Assembly: GCF_007971025.1 (NCBI RefSeq)
Contig: NZ_CP042436.1
Location: 3,410,001 to 3,474,000, forward strand
Reading direction: 5' to 3'
Length of the DNA stretch: 64,000 nt
From: Mucilaginibacter ginsenosidivorans
GTDB lineage: Bacteria; Bacteroidota; Bacteroidia; Sphingobacteriales; Sphingobacteriaceae
Positions 42,696 to 51,150 of this stretch are shown one piece after another. Both the position numbers and the translations under genes were made by a program. The first letter of the stretch is position 1. The number at the start of each line of letters is the position of its first letter. The notes below the pieces were generated by a model. The model was not told the origin of the DNA. It ran no database searches and saw only the letters and a list, made by a program, of their open reading frames with translations.

Positions 42696-42739
42696 TTAAT
42701 GACTTGTAACAGTCATTTTAATGATTTGTATCAATCGTT
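42696..42739. promoter_or_regulatory. Tandem 22-bp palindromic operator before ccmE
   Basis: Two 22-bp units lie end to end (42696-42717 and 42718-42739), matching at 18 of 22 positions. Unit 1 holds a perfect dyad AATGACT-N6-AGTCATT; unit 2 holds AATGATT-N6-AATCGTT with one mismatch. One helical turn repeat twice suggests two dimers binding side by side. A TATTTTTG box follows at 42757-42764, so this could be an activator site. Confidence 0.6.
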
Positions 42740-42756
42740 ATTAATTTTACGTTTTG

Positions 42757-42764
42757 TATTTTTG
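42757..42764 (+). promoter_or_regulatory. TAnnTTTG -7 box of ccmEF
   Basis: TATTTTTG lies 29 nt before the ccmE ATG and 17 nt after the tandem palindrome, a normal arrangement for an activated promoter. Confidence 0.5.
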
Positions 42765-42793
42765 CAGAACCAAAACATTTTTGAAAACCGCTA

Positions 42794-43204
42794 ATGAAGA
42801 AAAGTTCAATATTTGGTATAGTTGTTATTGCAGTGGCGATAGCTGTTATTATCAGCACCTATGCCAGTTCAAGCACTTATGCTTCTTTCCGCGAAGCAAA
42901 ACAAACGAATAGCGAATTACACGTAATAGGACACCTGGACAAGCAAAAAGAGCTGTATTATGACGCTACTAAAGATGCTAACTATTTTTCCTTTTATGTA
43001 AAGGATGATAAGGGAGATGAGTGCAAGGTTGTATTTACAGGTACCAAGCCCGAGGACTTTGAACGCTCGCAGCAAATTGTACTTACCGGCCGGATGGTGA
43101 ACGACGAGTTTCATGCATCCAAAATATTGATGAAGTGCCCGTCCAAGTACACCCAGGATAAATTAGAAACTACAGAGGTCTCAGCAAAAAAGGCCGACAT
43201 ATAA
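42794..43204 (+). CDS. ccmE: Cytochrome c maturation protein CcmE, CxxxY variant
   Basis: 136 residues. One N-terminal anchor (about 5-22), then the small beta-barrel (OB fold): YFSFYVKDDKGDECKVVFTG, QIVLTGRMVNDEFHASKILMK. The haem-attachment position reads C115-PSK-Y119; most CcmE proteins have HxxxY here. Cys variants are known from archaea and some bacteria with a modified System I. CcmE carries haem from CcmC to CcmF outside the membrane. ccmF starts 3 nt after the stop codon. Confidence 0.92.
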   Translation: MKKSSIFGIVVIAVAIAVIISTYASSSTYASFREAKQTNSELHVIGHLDKQKELYYDATKDANYFSFYVKDDKGDECKVVFTGTKPEDFERSQQIVLTGRMVNDEFHASKILMKCPSKYTQDKLETTEVSAKKADI

Positions 43205-43207
43205 TTA

Positions 43208-45664
43208 ATGGCAATAGATTATAAAGGTGAACACCTTTTCCCGGGGCATTTAGGTCAGATTTTCGTTGTACTTTCTTTTGGGGCGGCCCTGTTGTCGTTA
43301 ATAAGCTACTACTACGCCACTACGGATAAAACAGGTAATGATAAATCGTGGCACAAACTTGCCCGCGTCGCTTTTTTTATCAACTCGGTATCCATTATCG
43401 GTGTAGGTACTTGTCTTTTCTACATTCTGTATAATCACTATTTCGAATATCACTACGCCTGGAACTATACGTCGCGCTCGTTGCCTGTTTACTATTTGGT
43501 ATCCGGTTTCTGGAACGGCCAGGAAGGCGGCTTCCTGCTCTGGACGTTTTGGCAGGCGGTATTGGGTAATATCCTGATATGGAAAGCAAGATCGTGGGAG
43601 CGCCCGGTAATGACCGTTATTGCACTTTCGCAGGTCATACTTGCTACCATGATATTGGGGATTGACATTTTCGGGCAGCGCATAGGCAGTTCACCGTTTT
43701 TACTGTTGCGGAATGCCATGGAGGCGCCTATCTTCCAAAGCCCCGATTATCTTTCCTTTATTAAGGACGGGCAGGGGATGAACCCTTCCCTCCAGAATTA
43801 CTGGATGGTGATTCACCCGCCAACGCTTTTTCTTGGTCTGGCGTCTATGGTTGTGCCGTTTGCTTATGCAATAGCAGGGCTTTGGCAGCGAAAATATAAA
43901 GAATGGATTACCCAGGCTATCCCTTATGCGCTGTTTGCGGGTATGGTACTGGGTACAGGTATTATCATGGGATCGTTTTGGGCGTACGAATCATTGAACT
44001 TTGGTGGGTTCTGGGCTTGGGACCCTATTGAGAACGCTTCAGTTTTTCCATGGCTCACTTTGGTAGGCGCGCTGCACGTGATGATCGTATACAAAAATAC
44101 AGGGCACTCCTACATCATGGCTACCTTCCTGGTGCTTATTAGTTTTGTGCTGGTTTGGTATTCATCGTTCCTTGCCCGCAGCGGAATACTGGGCGATACT
44201 TCTGTACATGCCTTTACCGATCTTGGCATGTTCTGGCACCTGGTTACTGGTATTCTCGTTTTTCTTTTCCTGGCAGTTTACCTGCCGGTAATAAGATGGA
44301 AGGAACTGCCGCGTTCAACTAAAGACGAAGATACTTACTCGCGCGAATTCTGGATGTTCGTCGGCTCGGTTTTCCTGGCTCTTTCGTGTTTGCAGTTGGT
44401 TGTGGTTACCTCGGTACCTGTTTGGAACGCCATATTCGGCACCAAAATAGCACCCCCTTCAAACCAGGTAGCGCTATACAATGTTTTCCAGTCGGCTTTT
44501 GCGATCCTGGTTACCATACTTGCCGGTTTTACACAGTTCCTGAAATATAAAAAGACGGATCGCGCTAAGTTCCTGGCGCAAGCCATCACATACCTTATCG
44601 TTGCTGTTTTGGTAACGGTGATCGTGGTTTATTTCACCGGGATATATCGGTTGAAAGTCGTGTTCATATTGCTGATGCTCGGCTCCGTCTATTCTGTTTT
44701 TGTAAACGGGAAAGTACTGGTGGATGCTTTCAAAGGCAAATTCAAACTGGCCGGGTCGGCTGTCGCGCATATCGGTTTTGGTTTGCTGATGGTTGGCGCG
44801 CTGATAGCTGCCGGAACGAGCAAGGTAATATCTGAGAACACAACAGGGGAGCAATTCAGCCCTGATTTTGCCAAAGAAAGCAATCCTAAAGAAAATATTA
44901 TAGTTTACCGTAATGAACCCGTAAAGATGGGGCCATACCGGGTAAGTTACGTGGGCGATTCCGTATCGGCCCCCGACCACTTCTTCAAAATATTATACCA
45001 GCGCCTTGATGCTGCGGGCAACGTTAAGGAAGAATTTATGCTAAAGCCCAAAGCGCAGGTAAACAAGCAAATGGGTGGCTTTGCCGCATCGCCTGACACC
45101 AAGCATTATTTTTTCCACGATCTGTATACACACATCACCATGTTTAACGCCCTTACTCCCGAAGAAAACTCGCAGGGTGACGAAAAGCATGGTGAAGACG
45201 ATGACAAAAATTATGACCCGCCCATGCCGCACCAGGTAAGGGTAGGCGATACCATACACTATCGCGACGGCTATATCGTGTTCAAAGGATTGGGCCTGGA
45301 TAATAAAGTGGCCAATTTGCAGCTTGGAAAGAACGAGGCAGCCATTGGCGCCGACCTGGAAGTGGTATCTCGCGGCAAAACTTACACAGCACGGCCGCTG
45401 TATGTGATGAAAAGCAACGGGGTATTCGGTTTTCCAAAAAAGATAGACGATTTAGGCTTAAAACTTGCCCTCACTAAAATTACGCCTGCTACCAAACAGG
45501 CCGAGATAACGGTTTACCAGCAACCTGAAGGCAAAAAGAAATTTATTGTAATGCGGGCTATAGAGTTTCCGTATATCAATTTCTTCTGGTCGGGTACCAT
45601 CATTATGGTCATCGGTTTCCTGATGTCTATATTCAGGAGAAACAAGGAGTTGAAGACGGATTAA
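43208..45664 (+). CDS. ccmF: Haem lyase CcmF
   Basis: 818 residues, longer than the 647 of E. coli CcmF. About 14 hydrophobic helices. The Trp-rich haem-binding loop FGGFWAWDPIENASVFPW is near 264-281; HPP in VIHPPTLFLG and conserved His in WHLVTG frame it. CcmF joins haem from CcmE to apocytochrome CxxCH thiols. A long outer-face domain near the C-terminus contains an acid-rich stretch (EKHGEDDDKN) and accounts for the extra length. It forms a two-gene unit with ccmE. Confidence 0.93.
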   Translation: MAIDYKGEHLFPGHLGQIFVVLSFGAALLSLISYYYATTDKTGNDKSWHKLARVAFFINSVSIIGVGTCLFYILYNHYFEYHYAWNYTSRSLPVYYLVSGFWNGQEGGFLLWTFWQAVLGNILIWKARSWERPVMTVIALSQVILATMILGIDIFGQRIGSSPFLLLRNAMEAPIFQSPDYLSFIKDGQGMNPSLQNYWMVIHPPTLFLGLASMVVPFAYAIAGLWQRKYKEWITQAIPYALFAGMVLGTGIIMGSFWAYESLNFGGFWAWDPIENASVFPWLTLVGALHVMIVYKNTGHSYIMATFLVLISFVLVWYSSFLARSGILGDTSVHAFTDLGMFWHLVTGILVFLFLAVYLPVIRWKELPRSTKDEDTYSREFWMFVGSVFLALSCLQLVVVTSVPVWNAIFGTKIAPPSNQVALYNVFQSAFAILVTILAGFTQFLKYKKTDRAKFLAQAITYLIVAVLVTVIVVYFTGIYRLKVVFILLMLGSVYSVFVNGKVLVDAFKGKFKLAGSAVAHIGFGLLMVGALIAAGTSKVISENTTGEQFSPDFAKESNPKENIIVYRNEPVKMGPYRVSYVGDSVSAPDHFFKILYQRLDAAGNVKEEFMLKPKAQVNKQMGGFAASPDTKHYFFHDLYTHITMFNALTPEENSQGDEKHGEDDDKNYDPPMPHQVRVGDTIHYRDGYIVFKGLGLDNKVANLQLGKNEAAIGADLEVVSRGKTYTARPLYVMKSNGVFGFPKKIDDLGLKLALTKITPATKQAEITVYQQPEGKKKFIVMRAIEFPYINFFWSGTIIMVIGFLMSIFRRNKELKTD

Positions 45665-45695
45665 ATTCGGCTTATATTTACAAAATTACATCCGC

Positions 45696-45715
45696 TGTCT
45701 GTATCCCCACAGACA
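45696..45715. other. Hairpin between ccmF and the DUF2520 gene
   Basis: A perfect 7-bp stem TGTCTGT / ACAGACA with a 6-nt loop lies 12 nt before the next ATG. There is no T run, so it may be a weak terminator or a translation-modulating hairpin of the next gene. Confidence 0.4.
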
Positions 45716-45726
45716 ACTACTTAAAT

Positions 45727-46491
45727 ATGCGCATCACCATCATCGGTTCGGGCAATGTGGCCACACATCTTGGGGCGGCTTTTAAAAATGCCGGGCACCA
45801 TATCGTCCAGGTGTATAGCAGGGATATACAAAACGCCTCAATACTTGCTTATCATATCAGAGCCGAAGCAATTAACGAACTGGCAGAAATTAACCCAGAT
45901 ACTGATCTGTTCATTATATCAGTAAAGGATGACGCAATAGGTGGGCTGGCCAAAGAACTTGGTAAATACGGCAAACTGATCGCGCATACATCCGGAGCTA
46001 CTTCATTGGACGAGTTGTCGCAATTCACAACAAAAGCTGGAGTATTTTATCCATTGCAAACTTTTAGCAAAACCAAAGAAGTAAATTTCAATACGGTTCC
46101 GCTTTGTATTGAAGGCACCGATGAACAAACTACCCGGTTATTGGAGGAGTTGGCGCTATCTATTTCCCAAAATGTTTACCGGGTTGATTCGGAAAAACGG
46201 AAAATATTGCACCTGGCGGCGGTATTTGCCTGTAATTTCCCCAATTACCTGTATTATGCTGCCGGCTCCATTCTTGACAAGCATGGCCTTGATTTCAATA
46301 TGCTGCGACCGCTGATACTTGAAACGGCAGAAAAAATGATGGACCATTTGCCCCAAAACGTACAGACGGGTCCAGCAGTGCGCAACGATGAAAAAACGAT
46401 GGCCGGGCATATGAAATTATTGGGTAATAGTGCTGATTTGCAGCAGGTATATGCGCTGTTAAGTCAGTTGATTATCAAAATGGATAAATAG
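45727..46491 (+). CDS. DUF2520/Rossmann-fold NAD(P)-binding protein
   Basis: 254 residues. The Rossmann start ITIIGSGNVATHLGAAF and a second domain with LAAVFACNFPNYLYYAAGSI and GPAVRNDEKTMAGH match the DUF2520 group of 6-phosphogluconate dehydrogenase-like proteins (related to F420-dependent and ketopantoate reductase folds). GPAVRND is highly typical. The reaction is unknown. It lies between ccmF and the ferredoxin gene on the same strand. Confidence 0.88.
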   Translation: MRITIIGSGNVATHLGAAFKNAGHHIVQVYSRDIQNASILAYHIRAEAINELAEINPDTDLFIISVKDDAIGGLAKELGKYGKLIAHTSGATSLDELSQFTTKAGVFYPLQTFSKTKEVNFNTVPLCIEGTDEQTTRLLEELALSISQNVYRVDSEKRKILHLAAVFACNFPNYLYYAAGSILDKHGLDFNMLRPLILETAEKMMDHLPQNVQTGPAVRNDEKTMAGHMKLLGNSADLQQVYALLSQLIIKMDK

Positions 46492-46516
46492 CGTAACCCT
46501 GCACAGGTAATTTTGT

Positions 46517-46524
46517 TACTTTTG
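46517..46524 (+). promoter_or_regulatory. TAnnTTTG -7 box 5 nt before fdx
   Basis: TACTTTTG, then CCCCA, then ATG at 46530; the close spacing predicts a leaderless ferredoxin mRNA. Confidence 0.5.
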
Positions 46525-46529
46525 CCCCA

Positions 46530-46862
46530 ATGAACATCTATAAAGTTAAGATCAGCTTTGAGGAGAAGGGACACGAACCGGTTGAGTTACCCATTGCCGA
46601 AGGTGAATCTGTGCTGGACGTTTGCCTCGAGAACGGCATCGAACTTCAGCATAATTGCGGTGGGGTATGCGGTTGCAGCACCTGCCATATTTACGTGAAC
46701 AAGGGGATGGATAACATCCAGGAAATATCGGATAAAGAAGAGGATTTTATAGACCGTGCTGTCAATCCCCGTATTAATTCGAGGCTTGGTTGCCAGTGTG
46801 TGGTGATCGATGGGGATATTGAGGTTACTTTGCCCGATCAGTCGAATTTCCTGGGTCATTAA
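46530..46862 (+). CDS. fdx: 2Fe-2S ferredoxin (ISC type)
   Basis: 110 residues. The cluster loop NCGGVCGCSTCHIYV gives C-x5-C-x2-C, with the fourth Cys in LGCQCV. The pattern and the late LPDQSN are those of adrenodoxin-like ISC ferredoxins. It donates electrons for Fe-S cluster assembly in the cytoplasm. iscX follows after 30 nt. hscA is elsewhere (15-17 kb), and iscS/iscU are not in the window. Confidence 0.93.
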   Translation: MNIYKVKISFEEKGHEPVELPIAEGESVLDVCLENGIELQHNCGGVCGCSTCHIYVNKGMDNIQEISDKEEDFIDRAVNPRINSRLGCQCVVIDGDIEVTLPDQSNFLGH

Positions 46863-46892
46863 AAAGAATTTTACGTATAACGTACGACAAAA

Positions 46893-47135
46893 ATGAACGA
46901 CAATAAATTTGCCCTGCCCATACACTGGAACGATTACGAGGATATTGCCATGGAGCTTTATGAAAAGTTCGGCGACGATTTCGACGAATCGAAGATATAC
47001 CGCATTCGTTTCACCGATCTTTTGGAATGGGTACTAAGTCTGCCTAACTTTGCCGGCACCCGCGAGCAATCGAATGAAGGCCACCTGGAGCAGATACAGT
47101 CGGCTTGGGTATACGAGTGGCGGGACAATCAATAG
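46893..47135 (+). CDS. iscX: Fe-S cluster assembly protein IscX
   Basis: 80 residues, a little longer than the 66 of E. coli. Core features: IHWNDYEDIAMELYEKFGDD, then IRFTDLLEWVLSLPNFAGT and IQSAWVYEWRD. IscX is a small acidic helical protein that binds IscS and iron and modulates ISC activity. Adjacent to fdx, as in the E. coli hscBA-fdx-iscX cluster. Confidence 0.93.
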   Translation: MNDNKFALPIHWNDYEDIAMELYEKFGDDFDESKIYRIRFTDLLEWVLSLPNFAGTREQSNEGHLEQIQSAWVYEWRDNQ

Positions 47136-47204
47136 TTTTAGTTGAAATGTTGTAAGGTTGGGAAGTTGTAAGTTTTACGATGACCAATACCAGATTACAA
47201 GCAA

Positions 47205-47260
47205 AATCGGTGTAATCATCTAAACCAATCAGTGTAATCGTAATATAATCAGTGGAATCG
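47205..47260. repeat. AATCAGTGTAATCG word array running into the kdsC start codon
   Basis: Words AATCGGTGTAATCATC (47205), AATCAGTGTAATCG (47227) and AATCAGTGGAATCG (47247) recur at 20-22 nt. The last copy contains the GTG used as start codon of kdsC. Confidence 0.6.
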
Positions 47261-47773
47261 TTTCTAAATAAATTAAAAGATATTTCAACCTTCATTTTTG
47301 ATGTGGACGGGGTGCTGACCGATGGTTCTGTTTATGTTACAGACAGTGGTGAACAATTCAGGCAGTTTAACATTAAAGACGGATATGCGATACAGCTTGC
47401 GGTAAAAACGGGCTATAATGTCTGCGCCATATCAGGAAGCCGGTCCAAGATATCTATTCACCGTTTAAACAGTCTTGGTGTAAAGGATGTTTATGTAGGT
47501 GCGCATACCAAATCAGACAATTTCAGGCTGTACCTGGAAGAGAAGCATGTGTTGCCGGCCAGTGTACTATTTATGGGTGATGATATACCCGACCTGGAAG
47601 TAATGAAATTGGCGGGCCTTGCCGTTTGCCCTGCGGATGCCGCCGAAGAAATAAAAGCCATAAGCCAGTATATATCGCCGCTGCCCGGTGGCAGGGGCGC
47701 TGTACGCGATGTTATCGAGAAGGTGCTGAAGGTGCAGGGCAAGTGGATGAGCGAACAGGCGTATAGCTGGTGA
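47252..47773 (+). CDS. kdsC: KdsC-type HAD phosphatase (KDO 8-phosphate phosphatase)
   Basis: 173 residues, close to the usual size. HAD motif 1 is DVDGVLTDGSV (about 17-27); later motifs are in AISGSRSKI and FMGDDIPDLEVMKLAGLAVCPADA. It removes the phosphate from KDO 8-phosphate in lipopolysaccharide core synthesis. No ATG is near: GTG at 47252, inside a word array, is the likely start. The next gene, maf, follows directly. Confidence 0.88.
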   Translation: MESFLNKLKDISTFIFDVDGVLTDGSVYVTDSGEQFRQFNIKDGYAIQLAVKTGYNVCAISGSRSKISIHRLNSLGVKDVYVGAHTKSDNFRLYLEEKHVLPASVLFMGDDIPDLEVMKLAGLAVCPADAAEEIKAISQYISPLPGGRGAVRDVIEKVLKVQGKWMSEQAYSW

Positions 47774-47811
47774 TTTGATTTACGATTTTAGATTTACGAA
47801 TAACGATTTGA
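47774..47811. repeat. GATTTACGA word array over the maf start
   Basis: Words GATTTACGAT, AGATTTACGAA and AACGATTTGAA follow one another directly after the kdsC stop. The array covers the possible TTG start codons of maf (47775, 47808). Confidence 0.55.
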
Positions 47812-48377
47812 ATACTGTTCCCAAAATTATTCTCGCATCCAAGTCTCCGCGCCGCCAGGAGCTTTTGCGCCTTATGGATATCGATTTTCGCATTGTACTG
47901 AAAGATGTCGATGAATCGTACCCTGAAAACCTGACTCCTGAAGAGACAGCGGTTTATATTGCCGAAAAGAAAGCAAAAGCGTTTGATGAGTCGGTAGAAG
48001 ATGAGGTTGTTCTTACCGCCGATACCATAGTTAACGTAGGCGGGCAGATATTGGGCAAACCGGAAACCGTTGAACAGGCCGCCGAAATGCTGCGGACGCT
48101 CTCAGGAAAAGTCCACAAGGTTGTCACCGGTGTTTGCCTGTTATACAGGCATAAATACAATTTATTTCATGATGTGTCTGAAGTTTTCTTTCGTAAACTG
48201 ACGGATGAGGAGATCAATTTCTACGTTAATAAGTATCAGCCGCTTGATAAGGCCGGGGCCTACGGTATACAGGAATGGATAGGGCTTATAGGCATTGAAC
48301 GTATAAACGGTTCGTATACCAATGTTGTTGGCTTGCCTACAGAAAAATTATATCAGCAGCTGAAAAGGCTGGGTTAA
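47808..48377 (+). CDS. maf: Maf-like nucleoside triphosphate pyrophosphatase
   Basis: 189 residues from TTG 47808. The family opening IILASKSPRRQELLRL starts six residues later; the other motifs are LTADTIVNVGGQILGKPE, the S/T-rich HKVVTG and the ending EWIGLIGIERINGSYTNVVGLP. Maf proteins hydrolyse modified or non-canonical NTPs (dTTP/UTP or m7GTP). There is no ATG near the family start: TTG 47775 would add MIYDFRFTNND, encoded by a repeat array. I prefer 47808, with limited certainty. Confidence 0.88.
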   Translation: MNTVPKIILASKSPRRQELLRLMDIDFRIVLKDVDESYPENLTPEETAVYIAEKKAKAFDESVEDEVVLTADTIVNVGGQILGKPETVEQAAEMLRTLSGKVHKVVTGVCLLYRHKYNLFHDVSEVFFRKLTDEEINFYVNKYQPLDKAGAYGIQEWIGLIGIERINGSYTNVVGLPTEKLYQQLKRLG

Positions 48378-48424
48378 CAGAAATATAATTTTTCTAAATT
48401 TACGTCATAACCCCTTATGACACA

Positions 48425-48991
48425 ATGGAAGAGCCAGAAGTCCCAACCGAACATTTACACGAACATATTCACGAAGCTGCGCACCAGGGCCATGATAGAT
48501 GGTCGATGCGGGTGGCTATTTCAACCGCGTTTATGGCCGCTTTTGCAGCTGTAAGCAGCCTGATGGCGGGGCACCAATCCAACGAGGCATTGATCACACA
48601 GGTAAAGGCTTCCGATCAATGGTCGTACTACAATGCAAAAGGTATCAAAGCCGAAGTGGCCGACGCGGTATTGCAATTAAAAGAAACCAATAAATCTGAT
48701 GCCTCCGAAGCAGCGGCAGCAGCAAGGAAAGAAAAGTTAAAGAAGGACCAGGAAAAGATACAGGAAGAGGCCCGGAAGTTGGAAGCAGAGTCGGAAGAGC
48801 ACCTGAACAAAGACATGCTGCTTGCTCGGGCCGTTACCTTTTTCCAGATAGCGATATCCATTTCGGCAATGTCGCTACTGTCAAAGAAAAAGCCGTTATG
48901 GTATGTCAGCCTCGTCCTGTTTGCTCTTGGTATACTGCAATTCGTAATAGGGTTATATCCTGATCTATTTGGCTTGTTAAAGAATTTATAA
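48425..48991 (+). CDS. DUF4337 membrane protein
   Basis: 188 residues. A His-rich acidic start (HLHEHIHEAAHQGHDRW) is followed by a helix (about 31-48), a long Lys/Glu/Ala coiled coil (about 85-125, KKDQEKIQEEARKLEAESEE) and two C-terminal helices. This matches DUF4337. Function is unknown; the coiled coil suggests oligomers on the cytoplasmic or periplasmic side of the membrane. It converges with the M1 peptidase gene 5 nt away. Confidence 0.88.
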   Translation: MEEPEVPTEHLHEHIHEAAHQGHDRWSMRVAISTAFMAAFAAVSSLMAGHQSNEALITQVKASDQWSYYNAKGIKAEVADAVLQLKETNKSDASEAAAAARKEKLKKDQEKIQEEARKLEAESEEHLNKDMLLARAVTFFQIAISISAMSLLSKKKPLWYVSLVLFALGILQFVIGLYPDLFGLLKNL

Positions 48992-48995
48992 CAGG

Positions 48996-50987
48996 TTATT
49001 TGAATATAAAGCCGTTGTTACCCCTGTTTATGTCGGGCAGCGTAGCATCCGGGTCCACAATTACGCTTTTAACCTCGCCTGTTGTAGGAACCATAAAGGT
49101 CACCATGTTATTTTGCAGCCACGCCTCAACCGGTATCTTTACACGCTGCTTTGTACCGTCCTTTAATTTTACTTCAACGGTAAATGGCATGGCCATTTGC
49201 TCAAGGTTGGCAACAGTAACACTAAGGCCCTGCTTCGGGTCGTTGTTTACATATCCGGCGCTTAGCAGTTCCAGATCCAGCTTAAGATTATTGTAGAACC
49301 AGCCTTTCCAGAACCAGGAAAGGTCTTCGCCGGCGCCATTATCCATCGACCGGAAAAAATCATCAGGTTGAGGATGTTTAAACGCCCATTTGTTGATGTA
49401 GTTCCTGAAGGCATAATCAAACCTGTCTGGTCCCAGTATCTGCTCGCGCAGCAACACCAGCCCAAACGCGGTTTTGTAATAGGTAATGGGGTGACGGTAT
49501 TTTTCCGGCACAGCATCGGCAGCGGTCATGATAGTGGGCGCATCAGGATCGAGTATGGTTGGAATAATCTCATCAGCAGGATTACCACCGCCCGGGGCGT
49601 ATTCGCTGTCGCGTTTAGGGGCAAATTCACCATTATTGATTACGTCAGATGCATAAACATCAATAAATGTATTAAAACCCTCATCCATCCATGCGTAGCG
49701 ACGCTCGTTCGACCCAACTATCATCGGGAACCAATTATGGCCTATCTCGTGCGCTGTTACCCAAAAAAGGTCTTTCCCCTTGTCTGTGATACCATCAAAC
49801 ACAATACCGGGGTATTCCATACCACCGGCGACACCGGCCTCATTAATAGCTACAGGGTAAGGGTATACGAACCATTTTTCAGAAAAATACTCTATCGATT
49901 TTTTTAAATATTCTGTAGCCCTGTTCCAGGCGCTGTCGCCAACACTTTCCACCGGGTAAACAGACATGGCAAGCGATTTTTTTCCGCCGGACAAATTAAC
50001 CCGTGCCGCATCCCACACATAAGCCTTTGATGCGCCAAAGGCCACATCGCGCGTGTTATTCATCTTGAAATGCCAGGTTAGCATGCCTTTGCGTACAGGT
50101 CGTGATGCAGGGTCGTTCACCTCTTTAACATCACGTATCATAATGGTTTTATCGCTATTGCGGGCTGCCGCAAGGCGATCTATTTGTTTTTGGGTCAATA
50201 CCTCTTTTGGGTTTAATAACTCGCCAGAACCGGCCACGATCATATCCCATGGAACCGTCACCTCGTAATCGATATCGCCGTACTCGCAATAAAACTCCCC
50301 ACTTCCCAGGAAAGGCAATGTATCCCAGCCCTCATTATCGTCATACACACACATTCGCGGGAACCATTGTGCAATCTCGTATATCTTGCCGTTTTTAGTG
50401 TCGTTGTAGTCGGTGCGATTGCCGAATACGCCCGGTATAGTGTAGTGGTACGTAATGCGCAGTCGTATCACGCCGCCGTTTGGTTTAACGGCATTAGGCA
50501 GCCGCACCTGCATGCGAGTATCCGTAATAATGAAGTCAACTTTTTTTACCACATCCCCGCGATCGATAGCAACCGATTCTATCTCATAGCCACTGGTATG
50601 CTGGGTGGGCGCAGCATCGGTATAATAATTCGACCGCGCGTCTTTTTTGTAAGTATTCTGATCCAGTTGCAGCCATAAATATTGTAATGCATCAGGGCTA
50701 TTGTTCAGGTAGTCAATAGTTTCCGTAGCGGAAAGCGTTTTAGTATTTGTGTCGATGGCGGCCTTTATCTGGTAATTCACCCTGTTCTGCCAGTATTTAA
50801 TACCAGGCTCACCGTTAGCTGCGTGCTGATCGTTGCCGCGTTCGGGATAGAACATCGGGGCAAAAAGGTCGGCGGGCTGGTAATTGGATATGATAGTATC
50901 CGCAGTTACCGGCCGGTTTTTCCGTTGCGCCTGTACAAAAAATGCTGTCAGAATGATAAGGCAGGTGAGTATAGATCGTAATTTCAT
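48996..50987 (-). CDS. Secreted M1 family metallopeptidase
   Basis: 663 residues with a signal peptide (about 1-20). The gluzincin site HEIGHN is near residue 413, with the third ligand Glu 18 residues on in WMDEGFN; substrate-binding GGMEYPG (a variant of the GAMEN loop) lies upstream. The N-terminal beta saddle ([20 protein letters not shown]) and the C-terminal Ig-like part fit bacterial aminopeptidase-N relatives. Function is extracellular or periplasmic peptide trimming. It stands as a single gene. Confidence 0.92.
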   Translation of the reverse strand: MKLRSILTCLIILTAFFVQAQRKNRPVTADTIISNYQPADLFAPMFYPERGNDQHAANGEPGIKYWQNRVNYQIKAAIDTNTKTLSATETIDYLNNSPDALQYLWLQLDQNTYKKDARSNYYTDAAPTQHTSGYEIESVAIDRGDVVKKVDFIITDTRMQVRLPNAVKPNGGVIRLRITYHYTIPGVFGNRTDYNDTKNGKIYEIAQWFPRMCVYDDNEGWDTLPFLGSGEFYCEYGDIDYEVTVPWDMIVAGSGELLNPKEVLTQKQIDRLAAARNSDKTIMIRDVKEVNDPASRPVRKGMLTWHFKMNNTRDVAFGASKAYVWDAARVNLSGGKKSLAMSVYPVESVGDSAWNRATEYLKKSIEYFSEKWFVYPYPVAINEAGVAGGMEYPGIVFDGITDKGKDLFWVTAHEIGHNWFPMIVGSNERRYAWMDEGFNTFIDVYASDVINNGEFAPKRDSEYAPGGGNPADEIIPTILDPDAPTIMTAADAVPEKYRHPITYYKTAFGLVLLREQILGPDRFDYAFRNYINKWAFKHPQPDDFFRSMDNGAGEDLSWFWKGWFYNNLKLDLELLSAGYVNNDPKQGLSVTVANLEQMAMPFTVEVKLKDGTKQRVKIPVEAWLQNNMVTFMVPTTGEVKSVIVDPDATLPDINRGNNGFIFK

Positions 50988-51150
50988 AAAGGTGCCGCAA
51001 TAAGGGTCGCAATATACAAAGGATAGCTATATTTTGTATTTGATTTGATAATGGGGCTAAGGTTTAATTACGTTATAGTTATAATCCGTTTTTTTAATAT
51101 TTTTTTTATGGAATTGATAAGCGATTTGCATCTGTTAATAAAAAGACCGT

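Noticed and set aside
49368..49907. 179-codon frame opposite the M1 peptidase
   Set aside because: Shadow of a strongly conserved peptidase domain.
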